Shown here one piece after another: positions 16,700 through 24,571 of a stretch of DNA of 64,000 nucleotides; the first letter of the stretch is position 1; the number at the start of each line of letters is the position of its first letter. The notes beneath the pieces are model-generated. The model saw nothing but the letters and a program-made list of their open reading frames with translations, did no database searches and was not told the origin of the DNA. Source of the stretch: Hyphomicrobiales bacterium (GTDB lineage: Bacteria; Pseudomonadota; Alphaproteobacteria; Rhizobiales; Rhizobiaceae); the NCBI GenBank assembly GCA_900472295.1, contig UCIA01000021.1, positions 29,702 to 93,701 on the forward strand. Direction: 5' to 3'. The position numbers were made by a program, and so were the translations under genes.

Positions 16700-17677
16700 T
16701 TAGTCGGCCGGAAACCGCCTGCGGTAATGCTCGACCACGTCGGGGTTGCGCAAATTGACCGGCAGCCGGTTGGCCAGCACCAGGAGCGTCTCGCCGGCAG
16801 CACCCACGCCCATGCGCATCATCGACTGCTCGGTAATGCCGGCCATATGCGGAGTGACGATGACGTTGTCGAAACCGAAATAGGGATGATTTGCGGGCAG
16901 CGGCTGGGTGGCAAAGACGTCGAGCGCGGCGCCGCCGATGCGGCTCTTGCGCAAGGCCTCGATCAGCGCCTCATCGTCGATCACCGGCCCGCGCGAAATG
17001 TTGATCAAAAGCGCATCCGGCTTCATGCGCGCAATGCGTTCGCGGCTGATCAGGCCGCGCGTTTCCTCGGTCAGCGGGCAGCACAGCACGATGATGTCGC
17101 TCTGCTCGACCAGCGCGTCGATCGACAGGAAGCCGATCCTGTCGGGCGCCGGCTGCATGCTGCGCGTCGTTGCCACGACGTTGAGCCCGAAGCCGTGCGC
17201 GGCGATATGGGCGACGGCCTGGCCGATGGCGCCGAAGCCGATGATGCCAATGGTCTTGCCGGCGAGTTCGCTGGCATGGCTGGCGTGGTCGCGGCCGGCA
17301 TTCCAGCCCTTGGCGCGCAGGTCGCCGTCGACTGAACGGAAGCGGCGAAGCAAAGCGAGCGCTGCGAACATCACATATTCGGCGACCGAGCGCGCATTGA
17401 CCGCCGGCACGTTGGCGACCAACACACCGGCCGCGGCAGCCGCCTCCATCGGCACCATGTCGAGGCCGGCGCCGTGGCGGACCGCGGCCCTGAGTTTGGT
17501 CGCGTGTTCGAACAGCGCCGGCGGCAGCGGCGCGCGCACGATGATGACGTCGGCGTTCCTGGCCTCGTTGGTCAGCGTGGCGGCATCGAGCGCCGAGGCA
17601 ACGACGAGTTCGCCGGCGCCAGCCAGCATGGCGGAGGCACGCGGATGCAGCGTGTGCGTCGACAGGATTCTGGGCAT
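16700..17677 (-). CDS. D-isomer-specific 2-hydroxyacid dehydrogenase
   Basis: This 325-residue NAD(P)-dependent dehydrogenase has the Rossmann motif GFGAIG (147-152) and the active-site R229 (NISRGP) and H277 (TPHMAG). The glutamate that normally pairs with the histidine is Q258 (FATQPLP), with the same 19-residue spacing to histidine as the Gln/His pair of formate dehydrogenase. Members reduce 2-keto acids such as hydroxypyruvate or phosphohydroxypyruvate. It lies upstream-to-downstream after the GntR regulator and the enolase-superfamily gene, so may work in sugar-acid breakdown. A repeat at 17696-17769 separates it from the regulator. Confidence 0.88.
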   Translation of the reverse strand: MPRILSTHTLHPRASAMLAGAGELVVASALDAATLTNEARNADVIIVRAPLPPALFEHATKLRAAVRHGAGLDMVPMEAAAAAGVLVANVPAVNARSVAEYVMFAALALLRRFRSVDGDLRAKGWNAGRDHASHASELAGKTIGIIGFGAIGQAVAHIAAHGFGLNVVATTRSMQPAPDRIGFLSIDALVEQSDIIVLCCPLTEETRGLISRERIARMKPDALLINISRGPVIDDEALIEALRKSRIGGAALDVFATQPLPANHPYFGFDNVIVTPHMAGITEQSMMRMGVGAAGETLLVLANRLPVNLRNPDVVEHYRRRFPAD

Positions 17678-17695
17678 GGGGCTCTCGTTTTTAGT

Positions 17696-17769
17696 CGCAA
17701 TTCCCTAGGGAAAGCGCTGCGCGCTTTTCACGGGAAAACCGTTTTCACACTTTTCCTGGAATTACTCTA
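17696..17769 (-). repeat. Stop-codon-linked hairpin repeat, copy 1
   Basis: Read on the minus strand, the sequence begins with TAGAGTAATTCCAGGAAAAG, continues through CGGTTTTCC and ends with GGAATTGCG. The outer AATTCC and GGAATT can pair. A close copy lies at 62907-62955. In both copies the first three bases TAG are the stop codon of the adjacent minus-strand gene. Copy 1 carries an extra inner palindrome built on AAAGCGC. Confidence 0.75.
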
Positions 17770-18483
17770 GACCTTCTCGAGTGCCAGGCTTTGCACTTGC
17801 GCCTCCCGGCCCTCGATGATCCCTTTCCAGTAGCTTTCCGCGCCCTGCAGATGGGCGTTCATCAGCGCCTGGGCGAGATTGCCGTCGCGGCGCAGCAGCG
17901 CCTCGTAGATCTGGATGTGCTCGGCATGCGAGCGCACGCTACGCTCGGGATCGTTGAAGTAGATCGGCAGCCGCTGCTCGCCCATCAGATAGTAGACGCT
18001 GCAGATGTTGTGGAAGACCCCGTTCTTGGTCGCTCGCACGATCTCGAGGTGGAATTCGCGGTCCTCCTTGGCGAGGCCTTCGCCGGCGGCGATGCGCTCC
18101 TCCGAGGCCTTGAGTATCTCGCGCAGGCGTTCGAAATTCTCTTCGGTGGCGCGCGAGCAGGCAAGCTCGGCGGCCTTGATCTCGTGGATCTTGCGCAGCT
18201 CGACGGTCTCGTAAATCTGCACCGGATCAAGCGGCAGGCCGGCGCGGGCGAAAAGGGCCAAGGCTTCGACGCTGGCCTGCCTGGTGTCGACATAGATGCC
18301 GGATTTGGCGCGGCGCTCGACGATGCGCATGGCTTCGAGAATGGCCAACGCCTCGCGGATCTGGCCGCGGCTGACGCTGAAATGCTCCGCCAGTTCGCGC
18401 TCCGATGGCGTGCGGCCGGTCTCGTTGTCCGAATGGGAGAACAGATAGGCGGCGAGTTCGGCGAGAAGGTTCTTTTCTTTCAT
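17767..18483 (-). CDS. GntR family regulator, FadR/FCD subfamily
   Basis: This 238-residue regulator has an N-terminal winged helix at about residues 20-66 (RTPSERELAEHFSVSRGQIREAL) and a C-terminal FCD ligand domain with the conserved DREFH and later histidines expected to hold a metal or bind an organic acid. FCD regulators typically bind TNGTNNNACNA palindromes and sense sugar acids or carboxylates. Such sites occur in front of several nearby operons, making this their candidate regulator. ATG 18483 is chosen; TTG 18489 is in frame. Its start overlaps the enolase-superfamily gene end, so the two are co-transcribed. Confidence 0.88.
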   Translation of the reverse strand: MKEKNLLAELAAYLFSHSDNETGRTPSERELAEHFSVSRGQIREALAILEAMRIVERRAKSGIYVDTRQASVEALALFARAGLPLDPVQIYETVELRKIHEIKAAELACSRATEENFERLREILKASEERIAAGEGLAKEDREFHLEIVRATKNGVFHNICSVYYLMGEQRLPIYFNDPERSVRSHAEHIQIYEALLRRDGNLAQALMNAHLQGAESYWKGIIEGREAQVQSLALEKV

Positions 18484-18485
18484 CG

Positions 18486-19661
18486 TCAACCGCGTTGCGC
18501 GTGCGCCTCCAGGAACCGCTCTGAAATGGTGAATCCCAGACCCGGCTTTTCGGGGATCGCTATCATACCGTCCTTTGCTTCGACAGTCTCTTCGATAAGA
18601 TCGTGGATCATCGGGTTGGCGCCGAGCGAATATTCGACCGTGAAGCTAGCCGGCGAAGCAGCGCAAACATGCAGTCCGGCGAAGAAACACGGTGCGCCGG
18701 CCCACAGATGCGGCGCAAAGCGCAGATTGAAGGCGCTGGCGATGGTGCCGATCTTGATGGCTTCGCTGATGCCGCCGCAGAAGGCCGGATCGGGCTGGAA
18801 GATGTCGGCCGATTTCAGCACGGCGAGATCGCGGAAGGCGTAGCGCGTCGCTTCGCTTTCGCCGGTGGCGATCGGGATCGATCCGGAGGCGCGCACCTCG
18901 GCCATGCCTGACTTGTCGTCGGCAATGACCGGCTCCTCGAACCAGGCGAGGTCGAGGTCGGCAGTCAGCTGGATGAAGCGCTTGGCTTCGGCCACCGTAT
19001 AGGTGCCGTGGGCGTCGACCATCAGCTCGACATCAGGGCCGAGCGCCTGTCTGGCGGCGCGAACGCGGGTGGCGGAAATATGCGGGGCGCCGTCCATGGC
19101 GCCGACGCGCATCTTCAGCGCCTTGAAGCCTCCCTTGGCGATGTAGGATTTGAGCTGTTCGCCGATGGCGTCGGCGGCGGCCCAGCCGCCGGAGGCGTAG
19201 GCTTGCATGCGGTCGAGCTTGCGGCCGCCGATGAGCCGCCACACCGGCTGCCCAAGCGACTTGCCCAGAATATCCCAGAGCGCGATATCGACCGCGCTGA
19301 TTGCCGCAATGCTCATGCCGCGCCGCGCCAGTTGCGGCATGGCATGGCCGGCGCGCGCGGCACTGTCATGTCGCACGCCGTTGTAGAGCATTTCCCAGAT
19401 GATGCCGATGTCGGCGGGGTCGCGGCCGATCAGCTGCGGCCCAACCTCGTGGTTCAGCATGTGGACCAGCGCACCATAACTGCCGGCGCTGCCGGCGGCG
19501 TTCTTGCCCTCGCCCCAGCCGATCAGCCCGTCATCGGTCTCGATGCGTAAAATGGCGGCGTCGAACGTCGTCACCTGACCGAAGTCGCTGCGATGCTGCT
19601 TCGCGGCTTCGATCGGTATGCTGACCCACCAGGCCTGGACGTTTCTGATGCGCATGGTCAT
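18486..19661 (-). CDS. Mandelate racemase/muconate-lactonizing enzyme family protein
   Basis: This 391-residue enolase-superfamily enzyme has metal ligands D216 (VDAHGT), E242 or E243 (WFEEP) and E268 (TGESE), and the H318/D291 dyad of the mandelate racemase subgroup (APHLW, QPDPAF). The usual KxK on the second strand reads K183-M-R185. Members dehydrate or racemise sugar acids; with the neighbouring 2-hydroxyacid dehydrogenase and epimerases, a sugar-acid dehydratase is the best guess. The start could be ATG 19661 or ATG 19655. Confidence 0.87.
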   Translation of the reverse strand: MTMRIRNVQAWWVSIPIEAAKQHRSDFGQVTTFDAAILRIETDDGLIGWGEGKNAAGSAGSYGALVHMLNHEVGPQLIGRDPADIGIIWEMLYNGVRHDSAARAGHAMPQLARRGMSIAAISAVDIALWDILGKSLGQPVWRLIGGRKLDRMQAYASGGWAAADAIGEQLKSYIAKGGFKALKMRVGAMDGAPHISATRVRAARQALGPDVELMVDAHGTYTVAEAKRFIQLTADLDLAWFEEPVIADDKSGMAEVRASGSIPIATGESEATRYAFRDLAVLKSADIFQPDPAFCGGISEAIKIGTIASAFNLRFAPHLWAGAPCFFAGLHVCAASPASFTVEYSLGANPMIHDLIEETVEAKDGMIAIPEKPGLGFTISERFLEAHAQRG

Positions 19662-19712
19662 CCCCGGCCCCGCCGCCGGCAGGCGGAAGGGCGCATTTCC
19701 AAATCGGATCGG

Positions 19713-20600
19713 CTACTTGATCAGCGGCAGCAGCGTTTCGGCGGTGATGCGCATCTGGTCGGTGTAGAATTTCTCCGTCAGCACGCTGGAGCCGTGGTCC
19801 TGGATGAACTTCAGCTGTTCGGGCGAAATGTCGACCGGATTGCGCTCGACCATGTCTGGATAGGGCGCGGCGGGTGTGCGGTCGACGGGCGCGACGAACT
19901 CATTGGTCAGCGCGCCGTCATAGCCGACTTCCTTCAGCGTCTGCACGATCCGTGGCCAGTCGATCTGGCCGAGGCCGGCAGCAAAGCGGTTGTTGTCGGC
20001 GACGTGGAAGTCGAACAGCCGTTTGCCGACCTGGCGGATCGCGTCATGGACGTTAAATTCTTCCATATGGATGTGGTAGGCGTCGAGGCAGACGCCGCAT
20101 TCGGGGCTGACCGCATCGGCCAAAGCCAGCGCTTGCGCGCCGCGGTTGAACAGATAGGTCTCGAAGCGGTTGAGCGGCTCGACCGCGATCTTGACGCCGA
20201 CCTTCTTGGCATGGGTGAAGCACTCGCGGGTGGCGTCGACCACCCACTTCCATTCCTCTTCCTCGGTGCCATCCGGCACCACCTTGCCGACCGTGGCGGG
20301 CACCAGCGTGATGATCTCGCCGTCGAGTTCGCTGACCATGGTCAACACGTCCTTGACGTACTGCACCGAGCGTTCGCGCTGGCCCTGGTCCCTGGCGGCC
20401 AGATTGCGTTCACCCAGCATCAACGTCACCGAACCCCAGCAGCGGATGCCGTGTTCTTTCAGCAGCGCGCGGGTCTCCTTGGTCTTGTATTGCTCGGGCT
20501 CGCCGGAAATCTCGATCGACTCGTAGCCGAACTTCTTGATGCGCTTCAGCGTCACCTCCAACGGCTCCGCGCGCATCCAGTTGTGCGTCGAAAGATGCAT
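19713..20600 (-). CDS. Sugar isomerase/epimerase, D-tagatose 3-epimerase-like TIM barrel
   Basis: This 295-residue TIM-barrel protein shows the metal and catalytic set of ketose 3-epimerases: E141 (VEPLNRFE), D173 (CLDAYH), H199 (FDFHVADN) and E234 (TNEF). Their spacing (32, 26, 35) is nearly identical to E152, D185, H211 and E246 known in D-tagatose 3-epimerase. It probably epimerises or isomerises a ketose or keto-acid. ATG 20600 has a good GGAAGGA site. It is first in a minus-strand run with the enolase-superfamily, regulator and dehydrogenase genes, and is divergent from a second epimerase operon across shared operators. Confidence 0.88.
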   Translation of the reverse strand: MHLSTHNWMRAEPLEVTLKRIKKFGYESIEISGEPEQYKTKETRALLKEHGIRCWGSVTLMLGERNLAARDQGQRERSVQYVKDVLTMVSELDGEIITLVPATVGKVVPDGTEEEEWKWVVDATRECFTHAKKVGVKIAVEPLNRFETYLFNRGAQALALADAVSPECGVCLDAYHIHMEEFNVHDAIRQVGKRLFDFHVADNNRFAAGLGQIDWPRIVQTLKEVGYDGALTNEFVAPVDRTPAAPYPDMVERNPVDISPEQLKFIQDHGSSVLTEKFYTDQMRITAETLLPLIK

Positions 20601-20705
20601 GGTCTATCCTTCCCAGAATTCGTCTGTGCCAGTTCGCCTGCGATGCGCCCCACCGAGGCGCGTCGCGTGTTTCCTCCCCAAGGCGCTCCAGCGTTTTTGC
20701 ACAAA

Positions 20706-20898
20706 CTGGTTCGACCAATTGGGCCCGAATGGAGGTCTACAGCAATTTTTGTCGCGCGGCAAGAACTGCCGTTGTGCGACAACGGCAACCGTTTACTGTA
20801 TTGATTATGCTGGAATATATCGCTCAAACCCAATCACCGTATCGGCTTTGGACGGGAGTCAAATGGCTTGACCCAATTTCGATATTTGGTAATACCAG
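20706..20898. promoter_or_regulatory. Divergent promoter region with three GntR-type operator candidates
   Basis: The 400-base gap 20601-21000 holds CTGGTTCGACCAA (20706-20718), a nine-base-arm palindrome TGCCGTTGT-GCG-ACAACGGCA (20767-20787) and TTGGTAATACCAG (20886-20898). The last overlaps TAATAC (20890-20895), a likely -10 box for the rightward operon, with CTTGAC (20867-20872) 17 bases upstream as -35. The first and third lie 180 bases apart, like the 176-base pair at 6820 and 6996. The middle one also fits TNGTNNNACNA through TTGTGCGACAA. Confidence 0.6.
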
Positions 20899-21000
20899 AA
20901 TGGCAAGCCGAGAATGCACATCACAAAAGACCAAAGAGGCTGGCCCTGCTTTCATCAGGCGCTATGCTTGGTCCCTGGAAAATGAATTGGGAGGATGCCG

Positions 21001-22056
21001 ATGCCGTCGACAATGAAGGGTCCGGGGCTTTTTCTGGCGCAGTTCGCGGGCGATGCCGCGCCATTCAATTCGCTGGCCTCGATCACCAAATGGGCGGCCG
21101 GCCTCGGCTACAAGGGCGTGCAGATCCCGACCTGGGACGCACGCCTGTTCGACCTCAAGAAAGCGGCATCTTCCAAGACCTATTGCGATGAGGTGAGAGG
21201 CATCTGCACTGAGGCCGGTGTCGAGATCACCGAACTGTCGACGCATCTTCAGGGGCAGTTGGTGGCGGTGCATCCGGCCTATGATGCGCAGTTCGACGGC
21301 TTCGCGCCGGCCTCGGTGCACAACAACCCGAAGGCGCGGCAGAAATGGGCAGTCGAACAGATGAAGTTCGGCGCCAAGGCGTCGAAGAATCTCGGCCTCA
21401 AGGCCTCGGTGACGTTCTCCGGTGCACTGGCCTTCCCTTACCTTTACCCCTGGCCGCAGCGCCCGGCCGGACTGATCGAGGAAGCCTTTGCCGAACTCGG
21501 AAAACGCTGGAAACCGATCCTCGACGTCTATGACGAGAACGGCGTCGATGTCGGCTACGAGATCCATCCTGGCGAAGACATTTTCGACGGCGCCACCTTC
21601 GAAATGTTCCTCGATGCGGTCGGCGGTCACAAGCGCTGCAACATCAATTACGACCCGTCGCATTTCCTGTTGCAGCAGCTCGACTATCTCGAATTCATCG
21701 ACATCTATCACGAGCGCATCAAGGCCTTCCACGCCAAGGATGCCGAGTTCAACCCGACGGGGCGGCAAGGGGTTTATTCCGGCTACCAGAGCTGGACCAA
21801 TCGCGCCGGCCGCTTCCGCTCGCTGGGCGATGGCCAGGTCGATTTCGGCGGCATCTTCTCCAAGCTCACGCAGTATGGCTACGATTCCTGGGCGGTGCTG
21901 GAATGGGAATGCTGCCTGAAGCATCCGGAGGACGGCGCGGCCGAAGGCGCGCCCTTTATCGAACACCACATCATCCGGGTGACGGAAAAGGCATTCGACG
22001 ATTTCGCCGGCGGCACCACCGACAAGAAGATGCTGCGCACGATGATGGGTATTTGA
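21001..22056 (+). CDS. Sugar phosphate isomerase/epimerase family protein (TIM barrel)
   Basis: This 351-residue protein belongs to the AP endonuclease 2-like TIM-barrel family. Metal-site candidates are in YEIHPGED, NYDPSHF, FHAKDAEF and the EWECC near the end. It is longer than usual for the family because of loops containing YPWPQRPAG and a SGYQSWTNRAGRFRSLGDG segment. ATG 21001 is chosen because GGGAGG (20989-20994) abuts ATG 20995 but suits 21001. It is followed closely by a Gfo/Idh/MocA dehydrogenase, an arrangement typical of 3-keto-sugar or inositol-type catabolism. Confidence 0.88.
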   Translation: MPSTMKGPGLFLAQFAGDAAPFNSLASITKWAAGLGYKGVQIPTWDARLFDLKKAASSKTYCDEVRGICTEAGVEITELSTHLQGQLVAVHPAYDAQFDGFAPASVHNNPKARQKWAVEQMKFGAKASKNLGLKASVTFSGALAFPYLYPWPQRPAGLIEEAFAELGKRWKPILDVYDENGVDVGYEIHPGEDIFDGATFEMFLDAVGGHKRCNINYDPSHFLLQQLDYLEFIDIYHERIKAFHAKDAEFNPTGRQGVYSGYQSWTNRAGRFRSLGDGQVDFGGIFSKLTQYGYDSWAVLEWECCLKHPEDGAAEGAPFIEHHIIRVTEKAFDDFAGGTTDKKMLRTMMGI

Positions 22057-22074
22057 GACAAGCAGGAGAAGAAA

Positions 22075-23262
22075 ATGGTTGGCGCATCGAAGGCGGAAGC
22101 GGGAGGCGGCCCGATCCGCTACGGCATGGTCGGCGGCGGACAGGGCGCCTTCATAGGCGCGGTGCACCGGATCGCGGCGCGCATGGACAATGACTTCGTG
22201 CTGGTGGCCGGTGCGCTGTCGGCCAATCCCGAACGCGCCAAGGCGTCGGCCGCCGAGCTCGGGCTCGATCCGTCGCGCAGCTATGCGTCCTATGCCGAAA
22301 TGGCCAAGGCCGAAGCCAAGCGTCCTGACGGCATCGAGGCGGTGGCCATCGTCACCCCCAACAATGTGCATGTGCCCGCGGCCAAGGCGTTCCTTGAAGC
22401 CGGCATCCACGTCATCTGCGACAAGCCGCTGGCGACGACATTGGCCGAAGCCAGGAAGCTTGCTGCCGTGGTCGAGAAGACCGGCAAGGTGTTCGTGCTG
22501 ACCCACAACTACACCGCCTATCCGATGATCCGCCAGGCGCGCGAGATGGTGGCCAAGGGCCAGCTTGGCGACATCCGCATCGTGCAGTCGGAATACCCGC
22601 AGGACTGGCTGACCGAAGACCTTGCCGCCACCGGCCAGAAGCAGGCGGCGTGGCGCTCCGACCCTAAGCAGGCGGGTGCCGGCGGTGCGCTCGGCGACAT
22701 CGGCACGCATGCCTACAATCTGGCGCGTTTCGTCTCCGGGCTGGAGCTCGATTCGCTGTCGGCCGATCTCGATGCTTTCGTGCCGGGCCGGCTGCTCGAC
22801 GACAACGTCAACGTCATGCTGCGCTTCAAGCCGGTCGGTAAGACGCATCCGGCCAAGGGCATGATCTGGGCGAGCCAGGTGGCGCCCGGCCACGAGAACG
22901 GGCTGAAGCTGCGCATCTACGGCTCCAAGGGCGGGTTGGAATGGGTGCAGGCCGATCCGAACTATCTCTGGTACACGCCGTTCGGCCAGCCCAAGCAGTT
23001 GCTCACCCGCAATGGCGCCGGCGCGCTGCCTGTGGCGGGACGCGTCAGCCGTGTGCCGTCGGGCCATCCGGAAGGCTATCTCGAAGGCTTCGCCAACATC
23101 TATCAGGAGGCCGCACGGGCGATCCGGGCAGCGCGTCGGAAAGGCGGAAAGCCGGGCAAGGATGTGGTGTTCCCGACCATCCAGGATGGCGTCGAAGGCA
23201 TGGCGTTCATCGAGGCCTGCGTGAAGTCTTCGAAGAAGAACGGGGCTTGGACGAAGCTTTAG
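22075..23262 (+). CDS. Gfo/Idh/MocA family oxidoreductase
   Basis: This 395-residue NAD(P)-dependent dehydrogenase has a glycine-rich MVGGGQGAFIG near residues 18-28, the CDKPLATT motif with catalytic K117, and the downstream GDIGTHAYNL typical of the C-terminal domain. Relatives oxidise a hydroxyl of sugars, inositols or glycosides. ATG 22075 follows GCAGGAGAAG. It is 18 bases after the epimerase-like gene, within one operon. The substrate is unknown. Confidence 0.9.
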   Translation: MVGASKAEAGGGPIRYGMVGGGQGAFIGAVHRIAARMDNDFVLVAGALSANPERAKASAAELGLDPSRSYASYAEMAKAEAKRPDGIEAVAIVTPNNVHVPAAKAFLEAGIHVICDKPLATTLAEARKLAAVVEKTGKVFVLTHNYTAYPMIRQAREMVAKGQLGDIRIVQSEYPQDWLTEDLAATGQKQAAWRSDPKQAGAGGALGDIGTHAYNLARFVSGLELDSLSADLDAFVPGRLLDDNVNVMLRFKPVGKTHPAKGMIWASQVAPGHENGLKLRIYGSKGGLEWVQADPNYLWYTPFGQPKQLLTRNGAGALPVAGRVSRVPSGHPEGYLEGFANIYQEAARAIRAARRKGGKPGKDVVFPTIQDGVEGMAFIEACVKSSKKNGAWTKL

Positions 23263-23271
23263 GCGGCGGCT

Positions 23272-23418
23272 CCCCCTCACCCGGATAGCCATCCGAATTG
23301 CGAAGGGCAATTCGGGGCAATCCGACCTCTCCCCGAGGGGAAAGGAGGTGTTGGCGCCGACGCTAAGTCTCTTCTCCCCTCGGGGAGAAGGTGGCCGCGC
23401 AGCGGCCGGATGAGGGGG
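23272..23418. repeat. Palindromic intergenic mosaic element inside an operon
   Basis: The element is bounded by CCCCCTCA (23272-23279) and TGAGGGGG (23411-23418). It contains an AATTGC/GCAATT inverted pair and CTCCCCGAGGGG-type hairpins. It belongs to the same class as elements at 3395, 24382 and 30439. It sits between two co-directional sugar genes and may affect the message. Confidence 0.75.
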
Positions 23419-23472
23419 CATGGCGCAAAGCTGGCGAATGAGACCGGCGCGCCGTTAAATGGGGAGGCATCG

Positions 23473-24324
23473 ATGAAAATCGGCATGTGCATGTTCTTGT
23501 GGACGACCAGCGTTTCGAAGAAGCACGAGGCGCTGCTCAGGGACATCAAGGCGACAGGCTTCGATGGCGTCGAGATTCCGGTCTTTGCCGGTGCGCCTGA
23601 CGACTACAAAAAGCTCGGTGAAATGCTCGACCGCATCGGGCTAGAGCGAACCGCTGTCACAGCGATGGGCGATCCGGCGATGAATCTGATCTCGCCGGAT
23701 GCCGTGACCCGCAGAGCCGGCATCGACTACATGAAATGGGCGATCGATTGCAGCGCGGCACTCGGCGCGAACACCCTCAGCGGCCCGCTGCACTCGACGC
23801 TCGGCGCCTTCTCCGGCAACGGGCCTACGGCAGCCGAGAAAAAACGCTCCGTCGCCTCGCAGCGCGCGATTGGTGACCATGCCGGCAAGCGAGGGGTGAC
23901 TATCGGGCTTGAGGCGCTCAACCGTTTCGAATGCTATTTGCTGAACACGATGGCTGACCTGTCCGAGCACATCGATGCGATCGACCGGCCGCACATCAAG
24001 GCGATGTACGACACCTTCCACGCCAATATCGAGGAGGCCGACCCGATCGGCGCCTACACCAAGCACCGCAGGAATGTCGTGCACATCCACATCTCCGAGA
24101 ACGACCGCGGCGTGCCTGGGCGCGGCAACATTCCGTGGAAAGAGACTTTCGCGGCCATCCGCAAGAGTGGGTATGACGACTGGCTGACGATCGAGGCTTT
24201 CGGAAGGTCGCTGAAGGATCTGGCGGCGGCGACGAAGGTGTGGCGGGATTTTTCCGAGACGCCGGAGGCGGTTTATCGCGAAGGGTATAGGCATATCAGG
24301 GACGGGTGGAGGAAGGCGGCGTAG
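23473..24324 (+). CDS. Sugar isomerase/epimerase, D-tagatose/allulose 3-epimerase-like TIM barrel
   Basis: This 283-residue protein shows E147 (LEALNRFE), D180 (MYDTFH), H206 (VHIHISEN) and E241 (TIEAF). The spacing of 33, 26 and 35 residues is exactly that of the catalytic set in D-tagatose 3-epimerase, so a ketose 3-epimerase or isomerase activity is likely. ATG 23473 follows GGGGAGG. It is the third gene of the rightward operon, separated from the dehydrogenase by a mosaic repeat, and it ends before another repeat in a convergent gap. Confidence 0.88.
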   Translation: MKIGMCMFLWTTSVSKKHEALLRDIKATGFDGVEIPVFAGAPDDYKKLGEMLDRIGLERTAVTAMGDPAMNLISPDAVTRRAGIDYMKWAIDCSAALGANTLSGPLHSTLGAFSGNGPTAAEKKRSVASQRAIGDHAGKRGVTIGLEALNRFECYLLNTMADLSEHIDAIDRPHIKAMYDTFHANIEEADPIGAYTKHRRNVVHIHISENDRGVPGRGNIPWKETFAAIRKSGYDDWLTIEAFGRSLKDLAAATKVWRDFSETPEAVYREGYRHIRDGWRKAA

Positions 24325-24381
24325 GGCCTTGCGCCTGGTCCATTTTCTATTTGCGTTCGCAAGGGTTGCCAGGTGGTTCCC

Positions 24382-24517
24382 CCACTCCGTCGCCGCTTCG
24401 CGGCGCCACCTCTCCCCCCTCCGGAGGGAGAGGAAGGGAGCCAGCCTGCATAAGTTCGCGCCTTTCCTCTACCCCGTCGATCGGGGGAGAGGTGTCGAGC
24501 GAAGCTCGACGGAGTGG
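24382..24517. repeat. Palindromic intergenic mosaic element
   Basis: CCACTCCGTCG (24382-24392) faces CGACGGAGTGG (24507-24517) as outer arms. Inner parts include GCCGCTTCGCGGC and GTCGAGCGAAGCTCGAC hairpins and TCTCCCCC/GGGGGAGA type arms. It occupies the convergent 247-base gap between the epimerase and phnE2 genes; no other feature is seen there. Confidence 0.75.
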
Positions 24518-24571
24518 CGGTCGACCCTTTGACGCCGGGCGAGACGATGCCTGCGCTTCTGCGCCACAAGG

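Noticed and set aside
20962-23421. An 819-codon minus-strand open frame
   Set aside because: It covers two well-supported plus-strand genes and is rich in Arg, Gly and His as expected for antisense of GC-rich genes.
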